Of a stretch of 5,596 nucleotides of DNA, positions 1 through 4,848 are shown one piece after another (the first letter of the stretch is position 1; every line of letters starts with the position of its first letter). The DNA comes from Chloroflexota bacterium. GTDB lineage: Bacteria; Chloroflexota; Limnocylindria; Limnocylindrales; CSP1-4. Made by a program: the position numbers and the translations under genes. A model generated the notes under the pieces. The model did not search any database and was not told the DNA's origin. It worked only from the letters and a program-made list of their open reading frames with translations. The stretch lies in NCBI GenBank assembly GCA_021786915.1, contig JAJYMP010000598.1:3511-9106 (forward strand), read 5' to 3'.

Positions 1-78
1 CACCTGCGTCTCGGCGTTGGGCGGGAGGGGCGCCCCGACGAAGTCGCGACGCACTTGGCGCCGCCGCAAGAATGCTAG
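1..78 (+). CDS. C-terminal end of a rightward gene (partial, unidentified; weak Pth-like hint)
   Basis: Reading from base 1 in frame 1 gives 25 residues and a TAG at 76-78. The only recognisable stretch is LRLGVGREGRPDEV. It loosely recalls the LR(I/L)G(V/I)GR segment near the C-terminus of peptidyl-tRNA hydrolase, which releases peptides from stalled peptidyl-tRNAs. That family normally runs another 20-30 residues past this point, whereas here the chain stops after about 12 more, so the match may be chance or the gene may be truncated. Support for this being a real gene end is mostly positional: a perfect terminator-like hairpin begins 28 bases after the stop. The other two rightward frames also stay open here, and third-position G+C does not separate them clearly. 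The gene's start lies outside the window. Treat the product as unknown. Confidence 0.35.
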   Translation, partial: HLRLGVGREGRPDEVATHLAPPQEC

Positions 79-106
79 ATGGCGGCGGGGCCGCCTCGAC
101 ACAAAG

Positions 107-131
107 AAACGTGGGTTGGTCACCCACGTTT
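107..131 (+). terminator. Perfect 10-bp hairpin, probable transcription terminator
   Basis: AAACGTGGGT (107-116) and ACCCACGTTT (122-131) are exact reverse complements around a 5-base loop, TGGTC. On the plus strand the stem ends in only three T before G-rich sequence. On the minus strand it is followed by a better T-rich tail (TTTCTTTGTGT, complement of 107 downward). It lies just after the putative stop at 76-78, so it most likely ends that gene and may work in both directions. A protein-binding operator is an alternative reading of such a perfect palindrome. Confidence 0.6.
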
Positions 132-303
132 GGAGGCGGCCCGCAATGTTGGGCGGAAGTATACACCCGGGGGCGTGGACTGCCATCGAGGCGAGCCCGA
201 CCGCGGTCCGTGCCGATGGCCGGTCCGTGTGGGGCAGATCCCCGTCTCGCGCCCCTGGCGAGGCCCGATTGTAGCGCGCATGGTGCGCGGGGCGGGGCGC
301 CCT

Positions 304-321
304 GGGCGGGGGCGGGCTGGG
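304..321 (+). other. G-quadruplex motif with very short loops
   Basis: GGGCGGGGGCGGGCTGGG has four runs of at least three G separated by 1, 1 and 2 bases. This fits the canonical G3+N1-7 quadruplex rule with loops in the most stable range. More G runs flank it (289-292, 294-297, 329-332), so several registers could fold. It lies on the coding strand about 260 bases before the kinase start. In DNA this rich in G+C it may have arisen by composition alone. Confidence 0.5.
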
Positions 322-397
322 CGGCGGCGGGGCCGTGGGCCGCCGCGAGTCGCCACAGACTCACTCCCGGGCAGCGGGTGCACGGGCGCCGGCCGAC

Positions 398-418
398 CCG
401 ACGGTTTCGCGCCGTCGG
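398..418 (+). repeat. Perfect 7-bp inverted repeat in the kinase leader
   Basis: CCGACGG (398-404) and CCGTCGG (412-418) pair exactly around a 7-base loop (TTTCGCG). There is no T tract after it, so a simple intrinsic terminator is unlikely. It could be a leader hairpin or an operator half-site pair upstream of the two-component operon. Confidence 0.35.
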
Positions 419-440
419 CTGCGCTCGCGGCATCCCAGAA

Positions 441-458
441 TGAGTCCGAGCAGACTCA
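441..458 (+). repeat. Perfect 6-bp inverted repeat in the kinase leader
   Basis: TGAGTC (441-446) and GACTCA (453-458) are exact reverse complements with a 6-base spacer (CGAGCA). The 6-6-6 layout resembles a binding site for a dimeric regulator, with half-site centres 12 bases apart, but no matching consensus is recognised. It lies 124 bases before the chosen kinase start. Confidence 0.35.
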
Positions 459-581
459 AGAGCGGCGCGGCGAGAGGCGGGGCGCGACCCCCGTGTCGAC
501 TCGTCTCCAATGACTGCACCGCCAGTTGGAGTATCGTGCGGCGCCCGGAGCCGCCTCGGGTCACGACATGGACGGATCGAC

Positions 582-2465
582 GTGCGCCCCACGATCGCCA
601 GACGAATCGCTCGCGCCGGCCTGCAGCGCCGGATCATGCTCTACGTGGTCGTGGGGCTGGCGCTGATGTTCGGCGCGCTCCTGGTCCTCGACCTGAGCGC
701 GATCTCGCGCGCGACCGACCTCGTGTACCAGGAGCGGCTCACGACCGCATACACGACCGCCGGGATCCTGGACCGCGACCTCGCCCGGCTCGCCGCGGAC
801 GCGCTCGAGACCGCCCAGGAGAACACCGTCACGGCCAGTCCCGCGTCCCCCGGTGCCGCTGCGGACCTCCTCGCGCACCTCGACCGGCCGGACCCGCAGG
901 ACTTCTTCAGCGTCAGCGGCGTGGAGATCCTCGATCCCGGCGGTGCGCTCGTCGACCAGGCTGGCGTGCCGCGGCTTGACGCGTCGTCCAGCGCCGCGGC
1001 GCTGACCCGGCTCGGCACGCAGGCCAAGGGCCTCCGCGGACCGTATGCCGTCGCCGAGGCGGTCGGCCCCGTCCCGGGATCCATCCCCTTCGCCTCGATC
1101 GCGGTGCGGCTGGGCGCGGCCAACGACCTGTCTGCGCCTGTCGCCATCATGACGACCGTGTCGAACAACGCCACGACCGATTTCGTGCCCGCGTGGTACG
1201 GGAACCCGAACGCCGGCGGGTCGGCTGCTGGCGGGGCGGCGGGCGCGGCCGGCTACCACCTCGAGGTCGTCGACCCCGCAGGCATCGCCATCCTGGGCAT
1301 GGGCTCGGACGAGCGGCCGGGCCAGCCCAGCAAGCACTTCCCGGTCATCCAGCCGCTGATGGCCAGCGGCGGCGCGGCGGCGCAGCTCCACGAGCCAGGC
1401 CCGAACGACACGTTCGCCGCCCATGTGATGGCCGTCGTCCCGGTCGCCGGCACGCCGTTCTACCTCGTGCTCGAGCAGCCTGTGGACGTCGCGCTCGCGC
1501 TCCCGATCCAGCTGCGCAACGAACTGCTGATCGCCACGGGCGTCGGGTTCCTGGCAATCCTGGCGGTCGCCTGGGTCACGACGCGCCGCGTGGTCCGGCC
1601 GACCCAGGAACTGACGCTCGCGGCCGAGCGGATGGCCGGCGGCGATCTGGCGAGCCCCATCGAGGTCACCGCCCAGGACGAGATCGGACGGCTCGCCGAG
1701 AGCCTCGAGGCCATGCGCCAGCGGCTCCGTGCAGCGACCGAGCAGGCGGAGCGGACGAATCGCGAGCTCGAGCTGCGGGTCGCCGAGCGCACGAGTCGCC
1801 TCGGCCAGCTGCTGCACCAGACGATCACCGCCCAGGAGGAGGAGCGGCGGCGCCTCGCCCGCGAGCTCCACGACGAGACCGCGCAGACGCTCGCGGCGCT
1901 CTCGATCTCGCTCGACCGGGCGCGCGACGCCCTCGCCGGCGGGCCGCCCCAGACGCTCGAGCGGGTCAACGAGGCGCGCGCGATCGCCGCCCGCCTGCTC
2001 GCGGAGACGCGGCGCCTGATCGTGGGGCTGCGCCCGGCGGTGCTCGACGACATGGGCCTGCTGCCGGCGATCCGCTGGTACGCCGAGAGCACCCTCGCCG
2101 AGGCCGGGGTCGAGGTGGCGATCGAGGCGGACACGCCCGCGTCCCGTCTGCCGGACCACATGGAGACCGCGCTGTTCCGCATCGCTCAGGAGGCGATGAC
2201 CAATGTGGCGAAGCACGCGCGAGCGCACCATGCGACGATCGCCCTGCGCGTCGACGACGCGACGGCCATGGTAAGCGTCAGCGACGACGGGCGCGGGTTC
2301 GAGGTCGCAGACGCGCTGGGCCGCGGCGGGGCAGACGAGGCGAGTGTCGGGCTGGTGGGCATCCAGGAGCGGGTGAGGCTCCTCAACGGCCGGCTCGAGA
2401 TCACCTCGACCCCGGGCCACGGAACGACGATCCGCGTCACAGCGCCGATCGAGGAGGCCGCCTGA
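582..2465 (+). CDS. Membrane sensor histidine kinase, NarX/LiaS/DesK (HisKA_3) type
   Basis: The protein is an inner-membrane sensor that autophosphorylates on His and passes the phosphate to the regulator encoded next. Counting from GTG 582 (627 residues): a short basic tail, TM1 about 19-38, an extracytoplasmic sensor domain about 39-312, TM2 about 315-334, HAMP about 336-385 (P340, D366-E367), a coiled coil to about 415, then a HisKA_3 dimerisation domain with RELHDETAQ. H430 is the phospho-acceptor, and D431-x3-Q435 is the phosphatase motif of this class. The HATPase_c domain follows, with N541 (N box), DDGRG 568-572 (G1) and GLVGI 590-594 (G2). The sensor domain may be Cache-like but has no recognisable ligand motif, and it carries a Gly/Ala-rich stretch at about 207-224. 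I chose GTG 582 because codons 510-581 have much lower third-position G+C than the gene body and neither start has a strong ribosome binding site. ATG 510 would add 24 residues. Confidence 0.95.
   Translation: MRPTIARRIARAGLQRRIMLYVVVGLALMFGALLVLDLSAISRATDLVYQERLTTAYTTAGILDRDLARLAADALETAQENTVTASPASPGAAADLLAHLDRPDPQDFFSVSGVEILDPGGALVDQAGVPRLDASSSAAALTRLGTQAKGLRGPYAVAEAVGPVPGSIPFASIAVRLGAANDLSAPVAIMTTVSNNATTDFVPAWYGNPNAGGSAAGGAAGAAGYHLEVVDPAGIAILGMGSDERPGQPSKHFPVIQPLMASGGAAAQLHEPGPNDTFAAHVMAVVPVAGTPFYLVLEQPVDVALALPIQLRNELLIATGVGFLAILAVAWVTTRRVVRPTQELTLAAERMAGGDLASPIEVTAQDEIGRLAESLEAMRQRLRAATEQAERTNRELELRVAERTSRLGQLLHQTITAQEEERRRLARELHDETAQTLAALSISLDRARDALAGGPPQTLERVNEARAIAARLLAETRRLIVGLRPAVLDDMGLLPAIRWYAESTLAEAGVEVAIEADTPASRLPDHMETALFRIAQEAMTNVAKHARAHHATIALRVDDATAMVSVSDDGRGFEVADALGRGGADEASVGLVGIQERVRLLNGRLEITSTPGHGTTIRVTAPIEEAA
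2452..2457 (+). promoter_or_regulatory. Ribosome binding site of the response regulator
   Basis: AGGAGG lies inside the last codons of the kinase gene, 8 bases before ATG 2466. It would be 17 bases from the alternative ATG 2475, so it fixes the start at 2466. Confidence 0.8.
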
Positions 2466-3119
2466 ATGGGGCGCATGCGCGTGGTGGTCGTCGACGACCA
2501 CACCCTCATCCGCCAGGGGATCGTCGGGCTGCTCGACAGCCAGCCTGACATCGAGGTGGTCGGCCAGGCGGGCAACGGCCAGGACGGGATCGCGCTCGCG
2601 GCCGAGCTCAATCCCGACGTCGTCCTCATGGACGTCAGCATGCCGGGCATCAGCGGCCTGGCCGCGGCCAAGGAGATCAAGAGCCGCCAGCCCGACGTGG
2701 CCGTGCTGTTCCTGACGATCCACGATCGCGAGGACTACCTGTACCAGGCCCTGCGGGCCGGGGCGTCGGGCTACGTGCTCAAGGGGGCGGACGTCAACGA
2801 CCTCCTGGCGGCACTGCGGAGCGCCCACCGGGGCGAGGTCTACCTCTCGCCGGCCGTCGCCAAGGCGCTCGTGGGCGACTACCTGCGTCGCTCGCGCGAT
2901 GCCGACCCCGACGCCTCGTCTGACGGGCTCACGGAGCGCGAGCGGGAGATCCTGCTCCTGATCGCGCAGGGGCGGACCACAGCGGAGATCGCCGCCGAAC
3001 TCGTGCTCAGCCCGCACACCGTCCAGTCGCACCGCGACCACATCATGACCAAGCTCGACCTCCACTCGAAGGCGGCCCTCATGAAGTACGCGATCGCGAA
3101 GGGGCTGATCGAGCTGTAG
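2466..3119 (+). CDS. NarL/FixJ-family response regulator with LuxR-type DNA-binding domain
   Basis: This is the cytoplasmic transcription factor of the two-component pair. The receiver domain (about 4-120) shows the acidic pair D10-D11, the phospho-acceptor D56 in the stretch VVLMDVSMPG, the switch Thr T84 and the invariant Lys K106. After a linker of about 25 residues rich in Asp and Arg, a GerE/LuxR helix-turn-helix covers about 153-213. It begins LTERERE, and its recognition helix lies in the stretch LSPHTVQSHRDHIMTKL. The length of 217 residues is normal for the family. The ATG follows the kinase TGA directly with no gap, and the strong AGGAGG lies inside the kinase gene, so the two are co-transcribed and probably translationally coupled. 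Target genes are not known. The lipoprotein gene just downstream is a possible one, but no operator was identified. Confidence 0.97.
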   Translation: MGRMRVVVVDDHTLIRQGIVGLLDSQPDIEVVGQAGNGQDGIALAAELNPDVVLMDVSMPGISGLAAAKEIKSRQPDVAVLFLTIHDREDYLYQALRAGASGYVLKGADVNDLLAALRSAHRGEVYLSPAVAKALVGDYLRRSRDADPDASSDGLTEREREILLLIAQGRTTAEIAAELVLSPHTVQSHRDHIMTKLDLHSKAALMKYAIAKGLIEL

Positions 3120-3130
3120 CGCGGCCGAGC

Positions 3131-3168
3131 GGTGCCGCTGGCCCCCCTCGGGCGGGCCGATCGGCACC
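3131..3168 (+). terminator. Long two-part hairpin after the two-component operon
   Basis: GGTGCCG (3131-3137) pairs exactly with CGGCACC (3162-3168). Inside it, GGCCC (3140-3144) pairs with GGGCC (3154-3158), giving 12 pairs interrupted by a small internal loop. It begins 12 bases after the regulator stop codon. There is no T tract after it, so it may be a U-less terminator or a 3'-end stabilising structure rather than a classic intrinsic terminator. Confidence 0.5.
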
Positions 3169-3178
3169 CGGCTGATCC

Positions 3179-3204
3179 CCTGCACACCCCATGCAGGATG
3201 GGTG
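3179..3204 (+). repeat. Overlapping, mutually exclusive small hairpins
   Basis: CCTGCA (3179-3184) can pair with TGCAGG (3192-3197). Alternatively CACCC (3185-3189), or CCCAT (3188-3192), can pair with GGGTG (3200-3204) or ATGGG (3198-3202). The two folds share bases and cannot coexist. The site lies between the operon-end hairpin and the lipoprotein gene. It may be a chance product of G+C-rich sequence. Confidence 0.3.
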
Positions 3205-3321
3205 GCCCGACCTACGCGAGAACCGGGCAGTGAGCCGATGGTGCCGGGCTCGGGCTGGTCCGATGCTGGTGCCATGCCAGTCCAGATGCCCGTGAGCGTC
3301 CCCGTCCGCGGATCCAGCCCT

Positions 3322-3338
3322 GCCGCCTGCTCGGCGGC
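3322..3338 (+). repeat. Perfect 6-bp hairpin just ahead of the lipoprotein ribosome binding site
   Basis: GCCGCC (3322-3327) and GGCGGC (3333-3338) pair around TGCTC. The stem ends 9 bases before the GGAG at 3348-3351, so it could influence transcription or translation of the lipoprotein gene. No function can be assigned from sequence alone. Confidence 0.3.
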
Positions 3339-3347
3339 CACCGTCCC

Positions 3348-3351
3348 GGAG
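3348..3351 (+). promoter_or_regulatory. Probable ribosome binding site of the lipoprotein gene
   Basis: GGAG lies 8 bases before GTG 3360. It overlaps the alternative GTG at 3351, which makes 3360 the more likely start. Confidence 0.5.
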
Positions 3352-3359
3352 TGACCCCC

Positions 3360-4109
3360 GTGACCCACTTCAAGTCGCGCCCAACCGCCATCGTGCTGCT
3401 CCTCGGTGCGGCCGCCTTCTCGCTCGCCGGCTGCGCCTCGACCGATGCGCCGTCGTGGTCCTTCCCGCCTCCCGTCACGGCCACACCGGCACCGGCCGCT
3501 CCGGCACAGGCGCAGTCGGGCGGGATCATGGCCGCCCAGGCGGCCGCCGTCCAGCCTGCATCGCTCTCGCGGAACGCCGCCGGGACCACGGCATCGACCC
3601 CGTCGACCTCCACCGCTGCGACGTCCGCCACCCGGCTCGACCTCACGATCGTGACCGGCGACATGATCGGCAAGACCGAGTTCCCAGCGTACGTCCCCTC
3701 GGACTTCACGCTGCCCGCCCACAGCACGGTCACCGTCACGATCACCAACTTCGACGACGCGACCCCGCTGCCCAAGGGCTCCGAGGTGTATGCAAACGCC
3801 GCGGGCGTCGCAGGGGGCGCCTTCACCGTGACCCCCATCGACCCGAGGGACCCCAACGGATCGGCCGGTCCCACGCAGACCCTCACCTCGCTCAACCCGG
3901 CCAAGGTCTCGCACACCTTCACGGTTCCGGGCCTGGGCATCAACGTCCCGATCGCGGCCCACGCGCGGGTCTCGTTCACGATCACCACCGGCGACGCGGG
4001 CACCTTCAGCTGGCGGTGCATGGACCCGTGCGGCGCCGGGCCCAGCGGCTGGGGCACGGCGATGGCCGCCAAGAGCGGCTACATGGAGGGCACGCTGACC
4101 GTCGCCTGA
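3360..4109 (+). CDS. Secreted lipoprotein with a cupredoxin-like domain (atypical CuA-like motif)
   Basis: Counting from GTG 3360 (249 residues; GTG 3351 would add 3): a basic start and hydrophobic helix end in a lipobox, LAGC, with C25 as the lipidation site. The product should therefore be an exported, membrane-anchored protein. Residues about 26-92 form a Ser/Thr/Ala/Pro-rich linker. Residues about 93-249 look like one beta-rich cupredoxin-type domain (VTVTITNFDD, then HTFTVPGLGINVP). Possible metal ligands are H185, C220, C224 in the stretch WRCMDPCGAG, M235 and M242. The C-x3-C-G spacing recalls the CuA site of cytochrome oxidase subunit II and nitrous-oxide reductase, but no His follows the cysteines. 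Electron transfer, copper binding or copper handling are the natural guesses; a disulphide-bonded fold without metal is also possible. It is a monocistronic-looking gene downstream of a two-component operon and convergent with the next gene. Confidence 0.85.
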   Translation: MTHFKSRPTAIVLLLGAAAFSLAGCASTDAPSWSFPPPVTATPAPAAPAQAQSGGIMAAQAAAVQPASLSRNAAGTTASTPSTSTAATSATRLDLTIVTGDMIGKTEFPAYVPSDFTLPAHSTVTVTITNFDDATPLPKGSEVYANAAGVAGGAFTVTPIDPRDPNGSAGPTQTLTSLNPAKVSHTFTVPGLGINVPIAAHARVSFTITTGDAGTFSWRCMDPCGAGPSGWGTAMAAKSGYMEGTLTVA

Positions 4110-4130
4110 GCCTCCCTGCCCATCGCTGCG

Positions 4131-4164
4131 GCGGACGGCCACGCTTCCAGGCGCCGCCGTCCGC
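4131..4164. terminator. 9-bp stem between convergent genes, probable bidirectional terminator
   Basis: GCGGACGGC (4131-4139) and GCCGTCCGC (4156-4164) are exact reverse complements around a 16-base loop. The stem fills most of the 65-base gap between the lipoprotein stop and the stop of the leftward thioredoxin-fold gene, as a shared terminator would. Neither side has a T tract. Confidence 0.6.
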
Positions 4165-4174
4165 TCTGGGCGAC

Positions 4175-4483
4175 CTAGTGCCGAATGGCGGCCTCGATCC
4201 AAGCGCGCGGGGGCACCCCGCGGAGGCCGTCGGGCGTTCGGTACAGGCGGCAGCGGGGCGTGTAGTCGCCGTCGTCCCGGAACTCCGGGTCGATGTCGCG
4301 GCCGTCCACGCGGATCGTCGGCGAGCCGGGAAAGCGGTTCGCCACGGCGACTGCCGGATCCGAGGCGTCGACCGATTCCACGGGCGTGCCCGGCGCCAGC
4401 TCGGCGATGACGTCATCCAGGAGGGCTCGGGCCGGCTCGTGCCCCGGGCAGCCGTCGAACCACAGGAACTCGATGCGGATCAT
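4175..4483 (-). CDS. Small thioredoxin-fold protein (CPGH motif), DF-family/alkylmercury-lyase-associated type
   Basis: The 102-residue protein has the layout of small one-domain thioredoxin-like proteins: a first beta strand (IRIEFLWFDG), C12-P-G-H15 at the helix start, then the cis-Pro loop FPGSPT with P55, a VDGRDI strand, and a second Cys at C78 in CRLYRTPDG. Related proteins, which I recall as the 'DF family (seleno)protein' group, keep these features, and some carry selenocysteine at the active-site position. Here codon 12 is TGC, so it is Cys. With only one Cys in the CxxC-like position, C12 may work with C78 or as a single-Cys thiol. A thiol-redox or metal-thiol role is likely, but the substrate is unknown. 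It is cytoplasmic, having no signal peptide. No ribosome binding site precedes the ATG, and a possible extended -10 element suggests a leaderless transcript. Confidence 0.8.
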   Translation of the reverse strand: MIRIEFLWFDGCPGHEPARALLDDVIAELAPGTPVESVDASDPAVAVANRFPGSPTIRVDGRDIDPEFRDDGDYTPRCRLYRTPDGLRGVPPRAWIEAAIRH

Positions 4484-4489
4484 GCGTGC

Positions 4490-4498
4490 ATTGTCTCA
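4490..4498 (-). promoter_or_regulatory. Possible extended -10 promoter for a leaderless mRNA
   Basis: On the minus strand TGAGACAAT reads as TGn plus a weak -10 hexamer (GACAAT), ending 6 bases before the ATG at 4483. Transcription would then begin at or next to the start codon, which would explain the missing ribosome binding site. No -35 match is seen at the usual distance. Confidence 0.25.
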
Positions 4499-4530
4499 CT
4501 CACCGCGCGGCCTGGCCCGCATTGGCATGG

Positions 4531-4676
4531 CGTGCCATGGATTCCGATCCCGACCGTCCGATATTGGACTGCCAGGCCACGAATCGACCGATTCGCAGCC
4601 CGCCAATTGCCCCTGAGGGTCGAACCGTGGCACGAGGTGCCAAGACGCGACGCGCGGCCCGCGAATCCATGGCGTG
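4531..4676 (+). repeat. Long-range inverted repeat that could close a branched fold
   Basis: GCCATGGATTC (4534-4544) is the exact reverse complement of GAATCCATGGC (4663-4673). On the plus strand the pairing extends through two G-U wobbles and a C-G pair to 4531/4676, for 14 consecutive pairs. The enclosed 118 bases contain the hairpins at 4556-4569 (GTCC/GGAC), 4580-4595 and 4628-4642. The outer arm overlaps the local palindrome 4526-4539, so the two are alternatives. It could be a non-coding RNA, a recombination or protein-binding site, or the remnant of a small mobile repeat. Confidence 0.35.
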
Positions 4677-4813
4677 GGAGGCCACACCCCAGCCCGAAGG
4701 GTTCGGGATCAACGCCTGGGCTGGCGCTGGTCGGCGGCAAGGCCACGATCCCACGGGCCCGGTGCCTCGAGCGCCGAGCGGACGCCCCCGAAGACCCCCG
4801 GGCGACCGCATCT

Positions 4814-4833
4814 CCGGCGAACAACGCCGCCGG
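4814..4833 (-). terminator. Weak hairpin downstream of msrA, possible terminator
   Basis: CCGGCG (4814-4819) and CGCCGG (4828-4833) pair around 8 bases. On the minus strand the stem begins 15 bases after the msrA stop. It has no T tract. A shifted 5-bp pairing (CGGCG/CGCCG, 4815-4829) is also possible, so the call is tentative. Confidence 0.35.
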
Positions 4834-4848
4834 TCCCCGACCCTAGGT

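Larger units (their letters stand above)
132..509. other. Non-coding, G-rich stretch upstream of the kinase
   Basis: No reading frame here has a recognisable domain or a ribosome binding site. The overlapping open frames on both strands are rich in Arg, Pro, Gly and Ala, as expected of random high-G+C DNA. The stretch contains a G-quadruplex motif (304-321) and two perfect hairpins (398-418 and 441-458), each entered separately. It probably includes the promoter and leader of the kinase-regulator operon, but I could not place a convincing -35/-10 pair. Confidence 0.6.
4499..4848. other. Non-coding region dense in inverted repeats, possible structured element
   Basis: No frame shows a domain, a ribosome binding site or gene-like composition. 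The open frames here are Arg-, Gly- and Pro-rich shadows. Part of it (about 4541-4620) is visibly less G+C-rich than the neighbouring genes. It holds perfect inverted repeats at 4526-4539 (CATGGC/GCCATG), 4580-4595 (CGAATCG/CGATTCG), 4628-4642 (TGGCAC/GTGCCA) and 4693-4707 (CCCGAA/TTCGGG), and a 7-bp pair CCAGCCC/GGGCTGG at 4689-4724 that overlaps the last one. A long-range pairing of 4531-4544 with 4663-4676 could enclose the middle hairpins. It lies between two leftward genes, so the minus strand is msrA read-through and the promoter side of the thioredoxin-fold gene. Confidence 0.5.

Noticed and set aside
149..166. TTGGGC and TATACA as a promoter
   Set aside because: The two elements are only 5 bases apart, far from the needed 16-18, and no better -35 lies upstream.
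72..513. Several overlapping frames of 85-144 codons in the G-rich leader, both strands
   Set aside because: No ribosome binding site or domain, and Arg/Pro/Gly-rich composition; they cross the terminator-like hairpin and the G-quadruplex motif.
505..537. CTCCAA/TTGGAG inverted repeat and TATCGT as a kinase promoter-operator
   Set aside because: The arms are 15 bases apart and no -35 match sits at the right distance from TATCGT, so the evidence is too weak to annotate.
1193..2548. A 451-codon plus-strand frame overlapping the kinase gene
   Set aside because: Arg/Pro/Gly-rich shadow of the kinase in another frame; the kinase frame carries every conserved motif.
561..4202. A 1213-codon open frame on the minus strand, antisense to the kinase, regulator and lipoprotein genes
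   Set aside because: It is rich in Arg, Gly, Asp and His with no domain, and spans three clear plus-strand genes plus their gaps. In high-G+C DNA, stop codons are rare in the frame opposite a real gene, which explains its length.
4610..4630. A T-loop-like GGTTCGACC on the minus strand that might mark a tRNA
   Set aside because: The flanking bases do not form a 5-bp T stem, and no anticodon arm or acceptor stem is present at the right distances.
4480..4824. A 114-codon minus-strand frame between msrA and the thioredoxin-fold gene
   Set aside because: No recognisable domain or ribosome binding site, and it runs straight through the perfect inverted repeats.
3455..4846. A 463-codon plus-strand frame overlapping the lipoprotein and thioredoxin-fold genes
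   Set aside because: Composition is that of an out-of-frame shadow, and it runs antisense through a recognisable gene and through the inverted-repeat region.
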